Shown in pieces: positions 11,701 through 23,105 of a stretch of DNA of 64,000 nucleotides; position 1 is the first letter of the stretch; each line of letters opens with the position of its first letter. Both the position numbers and the translations under genes were made by a program. Under the pieces are notes generated by a model that saw only the letters and a program-made list of their open reading frames with translations, was not told the origin of the DNA and ran no database searches. Source of the DNA: Paulownia fortunei (Eukaryota > Streptophyta > Magnoliopsida > Lamiales > Paulowniaceae); NCBI GenBank assembly GCA_019321725.1, contig CM033116.1:4646642-4710641 (forward strand), given 5' to 3'.

Positions 11701-14700
11701 AGATCTGGTAGAATTGAAGATGCTTCTAAATTTTGGGGAGCGTTGTTCTTCAGTCTCATCAATGTCATGTTCAATGGAATGCAAGAGCTTGCAATGACTG
11801 TTTTTAGGCTTCCTGTGTTTTTTAAACAGAGGGACTCTTTATTCTATCCAGCTTGGGCTTTTGCTTTGCCAATTTGGGTACTCCGTATTCCAATTTCAGT
11901 GGTGGAGTCTGGATTGTGGATCATTCTTACCTACTACACCATTGGCTTTGCACCTTCTGCTGTTAGGTAAGGGGGACCAAATAATTGATAAGATTATAGA
12001 AGTACTACTAAATAATGTGTTGGCTAATATTAAACATTTTATGTGCTCGCAGGTTTTTCAAGCAATTGTTGGCATTCATTGGGGTACATCAGATGGCTCT
12101 CTCTTTGTTCCGTTTTATTGCAGCAGCTGGAAGAACACAAGTTGTTGCCAATACATTTGGAACTTTTGCTTTGCTGATTGTTTTTGTGCTGGGAGGCTTC
12201 GTAGTTGCAAAAGGTCAGTGGTACATTAATTGACTGATGATGCATCTTTCCTTCTGTTAAGTAGCGTGTCATATATGGAATTATTCAGTTGATAGTAGTT
12301 ACTGATGAGTTATTCATTGACTGAAAATTTTCAAGTTAGTGATAAATGTAATGATTTTTTTTTTTCGTGAATTTTTCAGATGATATTCAAGATTGGATGA
12401 TATGGGGATACTATGTCTCTCCTATGATGTATGGACAAAATGCCATTGCCATTAACGAGTTTCTTGCGGAGAGATGGAGTGCAGTAAGTTCCAGAAAATG
12501 AGATATATTATTTTGTACAAATCGTTTTTTGAAATTTGCAATATCACTCTAATATTGGTTTAACGATTCATTTTGCTCAGCCTACCAATGGCACTGAAAA
12601 CACTGTTGGAAAGACCCTTCTTAGGGACAGAGGTTTATTTACTACTGAATCTTGGTACTGGATATGCATCATGGCTCTTTTTGGGTTCTCTCTTCTATTC
12701 AACATTCTCTTCGTTGCAGCCTTGACATACTTAAAACGTAAGTAATATATTTTAACTTCATATTTTGCATTTTATTCTGAAGTAACTAATGAATGAGTCC
12801 AAAAATTAACTGTGTTCCATACTCAATCTCAGCTTTGGGTGACAATAAGGCTATCATACCAGATGACAATGAGGAAAGCAGGAATAAGAGACAAATAACA
12901 AATGTTGAAGGTGTGTGGTTTGTTATGATAGGAGCAATTACTCAAATATAAATCATAAGTTCTGTCATTTATTCAAGTTATTAAGGGAAGATAACTTATA
13001 AAAAGTGTTTCCAAAGGCACAATAGAAGTTCTTTATATGTCGTTGAGATCATTATCTTCAAGAAACTTAAAAAGAGTCCTGATGATTACAGGTGCTCAAA
13101 TGGCTGTTAGAAACACTCGTGCAAGTGCCAACTCAACTGTTGTAGCAGCAAACACTGAACCAAGAAGGGGGATGGTTTTGCCTTTTGAACCCCTCTCTCT
13201 TTCGTTCAACCATGTGAATTACTATGTCGATATGCCTGCTGTACGTATCCGTCTCCGAAACTTTATGTTACATATGTTTTACATCTTAATGTCTTCATAA
13301 GAATATTAAAGCTGTATTAAGAGAAACTGTTTCATTCAGGAAATGAAGACTCAAGGGGTTAATGAAGATAGACTTCAGTTGCTGCGAGATGTTAGTGGTG
13401 CTTTCAGGCCCGGTGTTCTGACAGCGTTGGTAGGTGTCAGTGGAGCTGGAAAGACGACCTTGATGGATGTCTTGGCTGGTAGAAAGACTGGAGGATATAT
13501 TGAAGGAAGCATAAATGTTTCAGGCTACCCAAAGAACCAAGCAACATTTGCTCGAGTCAGCGGATACTGTGAACAGAATGATATCCATTCGCCTTACGTT
13601 ACTGTATATGAATCACTCCTCTACTCTGCCTGGCTGCGTCTTGCTGCAGATGTGAAGACAGAAACACGAAAGGCAAGTAACTGATAGAACATCTTCCTTT
13701 TCAACTTATAATGATCTCTCCTAGGATCAACATATGTGTCATAGTTTCACTGAGTTGTGAAGCAAAACACAAGCAATGTTGTCTGAGAGAAATTTGTTTA
13801 TTTTGTTTCAGATGTTTGTGGAGGAGGTCATGGACTTGGTTGAGCTTAATCCGTTGAGGAACGCTATTGTTGGACTTCCAGGAGTGGATGGTCTTTCAAC
13901 TGAACAGAGAAAGAGGCTCACCATTGCTGTTGAATTAGTTGCCAATCCCTCCATAATCTTTATGGATGAGCCAACATCAGGACTTGATGCACGAGCTGCT
14001 GCAATCGTCATGCGCACAGTGAGAAATACGGTGGATACAGGCCGAACAGTGGTCTGTACTATTCATCAACCTAGTATAGACATATTTGAAGCTTTTGATG
14101 AGGTATAACTGAGTTGAAAAAGGTCTTCATATTTACATCTTCATATAACTGCATTCAGTTCAACAATTACAGTGATTTTTCCTTGCAGCTACTGTTGATG
14201 AAGAGAGGAGGACAAGTAATCTATGCTGGAGCCCTTGGTCGCCTTTCTCACAAACTTGTTGAATACTTTGAGGTGTGGTTTCCTTTATACTTGGTGATTT
14301 TTAACTTCTCCTAGGTTAACCTTAATAGACAATTTCACACCAAATCAGCATTTTAAATGCCCTTTTATACAGTAAGCAGACTGGTACGGACTCAGCTCTG
14401 ACTGAACATACTAATCATATTTTAACTAATTTAACTTCAAAAATTTAATGTGATATTTTTAAGCCAGGATCCGACTTATTTATATCTATTCGATTATGTA
14501 GGCTGTGCCAGGGGTTCCCAAAATTAAAGAGGGTTACAATCCAGCTACTTGGATGTTGGAGGTCAGCTCCTCTGCAGTTGAAGGTCAACTTGATGTTGAT
14601 TTTGCAGAAATTTATGCCAATTCTGGCCTTTATCAGTAAGTAATCAAAGACTCAATGCCCTTGACATCGCTCATGGGTCCAATATCTGCAATAGATGTAA

Positions 14701-16053
14701 ATTTCAAGCAACTAAGTACTGAAGTTGTTAATCTATTTCTCGATTTGTTCAATTTCAGGAGCAACCAGGAACTAATAAAGGAACTAAGCACTCCAGCACC
14801 AGGATCTCAGGACCTATACTTCCCCACCCAATATTCCCAATCCTTCTTAACTCAGTGCAAGGCTTGCTTCTGGAAGCAACACTGGTCATACTGGAGAAAC
14901 TCACAGTACAATGCTATTAGGTTTTTCACAACAGTCGTCATTGGTATTCTATTCGGTGTTATCTTCTGGCAAAAAGGGGACCAGATGTAAGCCAAATCTC
15001 TTTATCTCAATCATGTATAGTCAATGAACTTAGTACTTCACAAGACATTATGATAACAAACATTGTGTGTTCCCATAACAGATATAGACAGCAAGACTTG
15101 CTTAATCTGCTTGGAGCTACTTATTCTGCTGTGCTTTTCCTGGGAGCTGCCAATGCTTCTGCAGTTCAATCTGTTGTAGCAATTGAGAGAACAGTTTTCT
15201 ATCGTGAAAGGGCTGCAGGGATGTATTCAGAGTTGCCCTATGCGTTTGCGCAGGTAAGGGAAATAAACATTCTCAGTACAGCTTTCATGTTTAAATCACC
15301 TCTCTCCATATTTGTAAGAGAAATATGAACATATCCTCAATTTTATTACAAGGAACTAATTCCAATGTTTGTGTGTTTCTCTATTTGTAGGTGGCAATAG
15401 AGACCATCTATACTGCGATTCAAACCTTTGTTTACTCTCTACTTCTCTACTCCATGATTGGATTCCAGTGGACAGGAGAGAAATTCTTCTATTTCTACTA
15501 CTTCATATTCATGTGCTTCACTTACTTCTCAATGTACGGCATGATGGTTGTTGCATTGACTCCTGGCTACCAAATTGCTGCCATTGTTATGTCCTTCTTC
15601 CTCAGCTTCTGGAACTTGTTCTCCGGTTTCCTCGTCCCACGTCCGGTATGTATACTTAATTTCTTACCAATCTCAGACAAACAAATTCACACAAAACTAG
15701 AAAATTTTCAGAACATGGTGATTGGATTTTGACATTTCAGTAATCTAAATCTGACCTTGTGCTCATATATGTTACTGCAGCTCATTCCAATATGGTGGAG
15801 GTGGTACTACTGGGCTTCTCCAGTTGCCTGGACTATCTATGGCATTTTCGCATCCCAGATAGGTGATCAAACGGGTGAACTTGAACTCACGGGCAACACT
15901 GCAACAATGAGGGTGAATGATTTCCTTAAAGAGTACTTGGGCTATGATCATGACTTCCTCATTGCTGTGGTTTTCGCACACGTTGGTTGGGTTCTCCTCT
16001 TCTTCTTTGTTTTCGCCTATGGCATCAAGTTCCTTAACTTCCAAAGGAGATGA
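8732..16053 (+). CDS. Full-size ABCG (PDR-type) ABC transporter
   Basis: Twenty exons join into 4365 bases, 1454 residues plus stop: 8732-9099, 9307-9427, 9745-9833, 10018-10102, 10318-10608, 10683-10773, 11066-11966, 12053-12213, 12380-12483, 12581-12737, 12833-12910, 13092-13240, 13340-13672, 13812-14102, 14189-14272, 14502-14635, 14759-14986, 15082-15253, 15391-15645, 15781-16053. All reading phases agree and no stop interrupts the frame. The order is NBD-TMD-NBD-TMD, the reverse topology of the PDR family. NBD1 has Walker [10 protein letters not shown] near residue 199, signature ISGGQKKR near 338 and Walker B FFMDE near 359. NBD2 has GVSGAGKTT near 897, LSTEQRKR near 1003 and [12 protein letters not shown] near 1023. 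The PDR motif [11 protein letters not shown] is in exon 7, and the C-terminus ends NFQRR. These plasma-membrane pumps export terpenoids, hormones, phenolics or toxic compounds at the cost of ATP. Similarity suggests the PDR1/ABCG40-related group; the substrate cannot be read from sequence. All introns are GT..AG except intron 13, which begins with GC. Confidence 0.97.
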
Positions 16054-19000
16054 GATATCTGTAGTTGCCTGGGAAAGATTGTTAGAATTTCTAGGTTTAG
16101 ACATCATAGGCTAAGTGTACTCTCTTTAGGCTCTGTAGCTTGGTCAGAAAGGAGACATCCCCTCTCCATTTTTGTGTCAATTGCTTTTGTTGTATAACTT
16201 TGTTTGCTTACAATTTCAAAGGTGTATAATTATTCTTGCGTCTTAATTTACCAAAGAATTCTGTATTGCTTTTGTATCGAAATCAACTTCTTTTAGTTAC
16301 TGTGAAAATAAGAAAACTTGACTTTGAACTACATGGGATAAAACAATATTCCCCTATTTACACTAACACGCCTTTCTTACCATCTCTAAACAAATTCATA
16401 GCTAGAGTTACACCACTACTCTATCCTTCTTGGATGACGGATCCCATGTATGAATAACAGGACAGACTAATAGAGGGTGCATAAAATCACCCAAAATATT
16501 TCATTTATTCAATCATGAAGTTGCTAGATCAGCAGCCATTCCATAGTTTCGGAAAATTCTCACCTTCTGAGATCAAAACATCGTTCGCATGCCATTATTC
16601 CATGCACAACTTTTGAAAGTTCAGAAATAGTATTGTTTAATGAGATGCATACACGGTGTACGTATGGGCCAAGTAGAGTAGTAGACATGCTTTATACTGC
16701 TAGTTTGCTGGATTGAAGTGCCCCTTAGTTTCTCCTTCACATGATGAGATGGGACCCTGCACAAGAGAAAATCCAAATGATAGCAGAGAATGAGAATGCA
16801 CAAATATTAAGGCCTCTCCAAGAGGTACCTTTAGGCTGTGTCCACAATTACAAACCTTTGATTGATGCATAACTGTAAATGGCAAAAGTTCAAGAAAGTA
16901 CATCAAATCCCAAGTTATCTGGAAATCTTTCCACAATATAAAAGAAAGTTTCCTTCTAATGGTTTTATTTAAACTGTATGTGTGTGTGCGGAGTTTGGCA
17001 CGAACTCTTATGGAATTTATAAGTACATACACTGTGGAATGCCTCCTGAACCTAGATGCAAGTAAGAAAAATGGAATTCTAGTGAAGTACTGTCTTTTTT
17101 TATAGTAAAATAATAAATAAATAAAAAGTACTACTTTCTTTGGAATGAGGACATGAATCGATGAAGTCCTATAATAAATTCTACCTCGATTATAATAATG
17201 TTGTATTAACTACAAAGTTCTAGGAGGTAGATGATAGACAGACTGATAATAAGGACAAGATGTTTTGCTCGTGAATTAATTCCAATAAATATACATATTT
17301 GAATTAGCTATGTTTATAAGTCTTGTGATTATTATTTAAATGCTTCAAACTAGTTGAGCCCTTAAATGATACAAATGTCGGCAGGACAAACAAAACCCAC
17401 AAGAAGGGAAAAAAAAAAAAAAAGAAAGAAAGAAAGTAGATGGTTCTGTTAATTCCTTATATCCTTTCTTTCTGTGGGGAATTTAGCAATCTGCCCCATA
17501 GAAAGTGCAAAGCCCATAAGTCTATAACTGCTTTCAAATATGTTAAAGGAATTTAGACAATCTGCCCCATAGAAAGTGCAAAGCCCAAAAGTCTACAACT
17601 GCTTTCAAATATGTGAAAACACACAAAATAAAAGTGGGCCTAAATAATGATGAACAAATTCATTAAAAGTAAGATATTGCATTAAGAGAATAAAGCTAAT
17701 ATTTGCTTTACGCAAGACAAGTTCTCAATTCATACATTATTAATACAACTTCACAATCAAAACATTTGACGACAGCTTAAAAGTAGCAAAGCCGTATTCA
17801 TATCTTCAAATTATAGTTCTTTTAACTGTTCTACCTTGAAAATAAATCAATTAAATCTTTAGAAAATTGATCAGAGAGGATAGACAATCTTTTCTTTTGT
17901 CGAAATCTGTCAATGTTTCTTGCTTTTGTTTCACACCCAATAATATTTTCAAGAGTTAAATAAAATTAATTCTGTCGGTCCAACAATTTAAAATGCCACC
18001 TTATTCTATCTATTTATATTTATAATTTGAGTTATCCTTCGATATTCTCTAATTATAATTTTGAATTGACTTGATTACTGAAAAATTATAATAAAATATT
18101 TCGATATCTCTAACAATTTGTTCATACCACACCCATCCCTCATCAAATAAACTTCAAATCAAGTTTATACAGGTGTTTAGGACAAAAAAATCTAGATGCA
18201 GCTGTAAAATCCAACAAAAAAAACAAAAATAAAGGTTGCAAAAGTTGAAGTTTCTTGAACAAGTCTAAGCATGAAGGGTAATTATTAACTGATAAAGAGA
18301 GGGTAGCTATTGAATTTCTCTCCTACTTTATCTTGGTCCCTAAGGCTTTGAATTTCCATTTTTCTCTGTGAGTAGGTGAACTCTTATTGTCTACTCAGGC
18401 AAGAAATCTTCCATCCCAAGCACCCTTGTCAGGGATAAAAAATATTTACCAATAGAGACCCTTCAACAAATGGTATCTGTGGAACTCATTCTTGTAACTG
18501 TTATAACTATAGAATAATGTTTTGGCAATTTTCAACTTTTCACCTATCTTCTCCTCATCTTGTTGGAGGATTCAGGTTTTTAACAGGTTGAAAATTTATG
18601 ACTTTTTTTTTTTAAGGCTAAATTTCAAGATTATAAAATCCATAATATATACAGTTGCCAGCTTTGAAAGAAGTGCAGTAGTTAGCAGAATTTGTCAACA
18701 TACCTACTTGAGAAAATGGTATCTTCACCAGAAAAGTCACCTGCAGACATACTCATACTCATATACTAGTATAGTTTTTTGTAGAAATTTTAAGTCGTAT
18801 AATAGTTTCAGCAATTATACTTCCAGCAGATATTAACATTCAGCAGTTAATTCCACAATGAACTAAAGTAAACTACCCTTCATTTCCTCATTAATTGTAA
18901 GGACATTGGGCATTTTGGTCATTACCCTCATTGCAAGATTTGTTGTAAAGTTGAGCAAGATGGCTTAACACCTTTAAAAGCTAGCATTGTTCTTAAGCAT

Positions 19001-19107
19001 CTCTGCTACAGGGGAAATAGAAGCATCATTCGAAAGCGCAAAAGCGAAAGAAGGTTGAATACAAGGGAGGATTACAAGGAAATTTTATTTTTTTTACAGT
19101 TTGAGCA
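16054..19107. other. ABCG 3' UTR and intergenic spacer
   Basis: The first 150-200 bases after the ABCG stop are T-rich and transcript-like, probably the 3' UTR. The remainder is AT-rich without a recognisable gene. It holds an A-rich run at 17409-17435, a 70 bp tandem duplication (listed separately) and presumably the promoter and 5' UTR of the next gene near 18900-19107. Confidence 0.5.
17478..17619 (+). repeat. Two-copy tandem repeat, about 70 bp unit
   Basis: The blocks 17478-17547 and 17548-17619 are nearly identical. Each contains AATCTGCCCCATAGAAAG, AAAGCCCA and CTTTCAAATATG in the same order, with a few substitutions and a one- or two-base indel. High identity suggests a recent local duplication. 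Confidence 0.9.
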
Positions 19108-20006
19108 ATGACAACAGAGAAACAGCAAATATTGGAGCCACAGCAAGCACAAGTGCTGAGGGTGAAGAACGCTGGGATGATCAATCACATTGGGAGCCCT
19201 TTGCTGAATGAAGACAGAGATGAGGAGATGACAAGGTCTGCCTTAGCAGCGTTTCGTGCTAAGGAAGAAGAGATTGAGAGGAGGAAGACTGAGGTCAGGG
19301 ACAAGGTTCAGGCACAATTAGGCCGTGTGGAGGAAGAAACGAAGCGCCTGTCTGAAATCCGTGAAGTAAGTTGGAAACCAGTATACAATTCATGTGTTAA
19401 TCATATATATATATTGATCAAGGTATTCAAATTTGATTAGCTTTTTATGTTTGTTAAATTATAATCTAGTAGGAGCTTGAAGCTCTGAATGATCCAATGA
19501 GGAAAGAAGTTGCAATTATTCGCAAGAGGATTGACCTAATTAATCGAGACTTAAAGCCGATGGGACTGAGCTGCCAGAAGAAGGTGAAGTATCACAAACT
19601 TCTTTCCAAGTAACATTTGAATTTCCTCAACTTTTTGCAAATCAAGAAAATGTTAACTGACTCAATTTACTGTACAATTTTTTAGTATGCTTTCTTGTTT
19701 AGTACTGTGCTAACAGACAGAAAAATTGACATATGGGTATTTTATTACTACATGATTGTAACTTGACAGGAAAAAGAATACAAAGAGGCCCTGGAGGCTT
19801 TTAATGAGAAGAACAGGGAAAAGGGTCAGCTGATTTCCAAACTAGTTGAGGTAAAATTCACATTTCTTCTCCAGAAAACAATACTTGAATTCTACTAACT
19901 TATACCCTTTTTTTGCTGAATCATGGGGCAGTTGGTAACTGAAAGTGAGAAGCTGAGATTGAAGAAACTGGAGGAGCTTAACAAGAACATAGAATCCCTG
20001 CGCTGA
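19108..20006 (+). CDS. Small coiled-coil protein, DUF662 / RAB6-interacting golgin (GORAB)-like
   Basis: Four exons (19108-19365, 19473-19583, 19770-19850, 19932-20006), all separated by phase-0 GT..AG introns, give 174 residues. After a variable N-terminus the motif GMINHIGSP (residues 28-36) is followed by ALAAFRAKEEEIERRK. Nearly all the rest is charged heptad-type helix (EELEALNDPMRKEV, IRKRIDLINRDLKPMG, CQKKEKEYKEALEAFNEKN), predicted coiled coil. This architecture matches the plant family once labelled DUF662 'transcriptional activator' and now usually annotated RAB6-interacting golgin. There is no signal peptide or membrane segment. The first in-frame ATG lies in a good context after a short UTR. 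A Golgi role is family-level inference; the exact function is not established by the sequence. Confidence 0.85.
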
Positions 20007-20851
20007 GAAATGTTAACAACCCTTCTTCAAGAATTTTACTGCTGGTTTTTGGCTCCCTGATTATCATTTAATTTCATTGTCTTTTCTGTTGTTTCAAGAT
20101 TGTTGAGACACAGAAGTTAGGACATTTATGATGTTTCTAATTTTCCTACTGAGTGTGAGAGTATACGAATTATTGAAAAATTTTAAGGTTTGGCTTCCTT
20201 CTTGGAATACTGATATTGTTACAGAATCAATCATGGTGCTATGACATTACTTTGATTATTACTATTGAGAGGTTCATTGTGTGTTTGTCTTTTGATCATC
20301 AATCCTTGTGCATATGGACCTTTTCATCATGCCGAGGTTAATTCTATGGAGAAAAAGTTTAAGCAAACTCATAACCACTAAAAAACGAAATTTTAGATTT
20401 TCATTTAAATTTAAATATTTTATTTCATATTCCACGTCAAGTTTATATGACTTACTAAATGTATATTTAAAATAAATATATATATTTGCAACATAAAATA
20501 AGAAATGAAACATAAAATTAGATTAAATAAATTATAAAAAAAATTGGGTTACGTTTGGATTGTAGGATTGATTGCAGAAAGAAGCCCGACATTATTTATG
20601 GGCCCATGATCAATTCCATGAATTGTGGGTTCGTGAATCCAACATCCGAAGCTCTGATTGTGCTCTCATTAGGCTTGGGCCTTTTGGAGCTGTAAGACAA
20701 ATTTACGTTTTTCACCCATCAATTTTTAAACCAAACTATAAAATTGGCCTTAAATTATCTTGTTTCAATTACACATATGGGCACAAATGAGTTCTTATTA
20801 TCACTTAGATGTACTATTATTATCTTCTCATGCATACATAATGTGTTTAAG

Positions 20852-20853
<2 letters not shown>

Positions 20854-20920
<67 letters not shown>

Positions 20921-20923
20921 CGC
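20854..20923 (+). repeat. Compound microsatellite (AT)n(GT)n(GC)n
   Basis: About 16 AT units run directly into about 13 GT units and then a short GC/GT tract. Both strands have open frames only because of the repeat; no coding is implied. Confidence 0.95.
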
Positions 20924-22254
20924 ATTGAAATGTAAATATAATATACCTATACATTACAGTTAATTCGTTTTTAAATATGTTACTTTTGTAGTGAATGTTT
21001 ATATTAGTAAATACAAAGGTAAAATATTCATGCATTTATTATTGATATATATATATATATGTATGTATAAGATTATTATTTTATACATACAAAATATGCA
21101 TGCATATATGTTATATGTCTATATCTTATAATCTCCTCGCATCATAATTATGACTTTCTTACTATAGTGGCTAATTTGAATATTTTCAGTGAAATAATAA
21201 ATAATCTAGTCAATTTTTCAAAAAACTAAGTAATTAATATTAAATAAAAAAATAAAAGTTTGGTAATATGAAAATATTAAAAAATTAATATGATAAGTTA
21301 GTCAAAAACTAATATTTTGACTTAATACTGTAGTAAAGGAAAAAAATATTTTGGGATAGAGAGAGTACATACATATTTATCTACCTAAATATATTTATAC
21401 ACAAATAAATATTAAAACTGAAGGGTATAAATATGCAATAAGCTATTTGTTGTATTTACTTATATTTGTGAAAAATGTACATATGTTAATCATATATATA
21501 TATGTATTTGTTATCTATATAAGACAAACTTGAGTAAAAAAAATTCTTAAATGTATACAATAAATTTAATCTGCCGAAAAGATTATTCAATACCTATATT
21601 CTCTTTTACATATAAAGTGCATTATTCTACAATGTAAGATTACGCATATTTAAGATATAAAATTATTTACAAAAATACTGCCTTGGTATGATTAGGTTAC
21701 GTACTTTATGAGCAAATTAAAAATATAAGAGAAATACTAAATATGAATAAATTAAGTAAAATTTAATTTACAATGGATAATAATCTAATTGATATTGAAA
21801 TTGCCACTAGTATTTCTTATACAGACTAAAATTTATTATCATTTTGAATAAAAAGAATATTATTTGCACTTAAGTACATAAATTGAGCATAGATCTTAAA
21901 TTTTACTTAATATATACACAATAGATGAGATAAAAATTCAAGTTATAGCATAAAATAGTTGACAATTAAATTTACATTTTGAAAACTGTAAACTCAATAT
22001 TAAAAAAAAAACTGAAAATTGAATAGTGCAATTTCAATAATGATCAGATCGATTTTGAGCAAGTAACTTCAAAATGGCAAATATCAAATTTACTAACAAA
22101 TTAGTAAAATCCTCTCAACCCGCACTACGAACACACTAGCATGAGTCTAGTTTCACTGATTAATTGGATTTGGGCCGAATCTATTTGGATCCGAACACTA
22201 CACTTTTGAGAAGAAGGGGAAGGGGGCCATCCTATTTTCCGCCTACTTATTTCC

Positions 22255-22295
22255 TACCGTACCCGTACGCGTACCCGTACGCGTACCCGTACTCG
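22255..22295 (+). repeat. Short tandem repeat of CGTACC / CGTACG hexamers
   Basis: Six to seven consecutive six-base units alternate CGTACC and CGTACG, so the array has a 12 bp higher-order period and contains the palindrome GTACGCGTAC twice. It is GC-rich against a very AT-rich background. Confidence 0.9.
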
Positions 22296-23105
22296 AATTC
22301 ATAACCCAAGATTGTGGTGACAATGGGGGCCACGGATTCAGGTAAATCCAAACTAGGCCTAGACCTTCCCTCTTCCCCATCGAAACTGACTCCATGCAGG
22401 TCTCATCTTTGAGTGTGTGTATGTATATGTATGTATATGTATAAATCCCCCCGCTTAGTATATAATTATTCTGCAAAATTTTGCAAAAACCGAAGAGAGG
22501 AAAATTATTAATTAGAGATCATATTGGGCTGTTGAGCTTGCTTAATGAAAGTAATTTATTGCCAGGTTTTACCAGGTTTGGATGTTCTTACCAATAAGTT
22601 CCTGTTCAAGAGCAGAAAGATGATTCTTGCTTTCTTTCCTTCCTCTATTTTTGTTCACGCATAATTATAGGTATGTAGTGGGCTTATACTTAGTCTTGGT
22701 ATATATCGTCGTATTGGAGTAATTAGAGTTTCGTTTTGTCGCTATTGTTGATCATGATTTTCTTCATTTGGCAGGTGTGCCGCGTCATCTTCTGGGACAA
22801 TTAGCCCAAATGTTGAATTCACCGTTAAGGATTTTCGGGATTCTTCTATTCCAGTGAGATAAATTCCTTGTTCACTGATACTGATATAGCATTTTCTTTC
22901 CTTGTTTCTTGCTTGTTCTTTTTCCTCTTTTTTTTTTTTTTTTTTGTGAGAATTTGACACGAAGCTATTCTTTTTGACTGGTAGAGTTTGAATTGAGTAT
23001 CTGTCTTTGTATCTGTGAATGGGTTCATGGTATCTGTATTGTTGAATTTCAGTTTTAGAGCGATTACGACTAACCTATAAACAGGTGCAGTCGTGGAAGG
23101 CACAG

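Larger units (their letters stand above)
20007..23105. other. Gene-poor spacer with microsatellites
   Basis: The stretch is mostly A/T with a long compound microsatellite and a short GTACCC/GTACGC repeat (both listed). At 22324 an ATG-led stretch of about 90 bases ends in a stop. At 22775-22850 a segment with acceptor- and coding-like character follows, but the two cannot be joined into anything recognisable. A transcribed non-coding or degenerate exon is possible. Confidence 0.4.

Noticed and set aside
13776..13811. Extension of ABCG exon 14 upstream to an earlier ATG
   Set aside because: It would read through the intron acceptor TTTCAG and break the continuity of NBD2.
15369..15659. Alternative plus-strand frame over ABCG exon 19
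   Set aside because: The other frame carries the transmembrane sequence with correct splice phases.
20760..21035. ORFs on both strands over the AT/GT repeat
   Set aside because: They encode only Tyr-Ile or Cys-Val and Thr-His repeats generated by the microsatellite.
22320..22860. A small two-exon gene joining 22324-22345 to 22776 onward
   Set aside because: The joined frame gives only about 40 residues with no recognised family and no supporting 3' exons.
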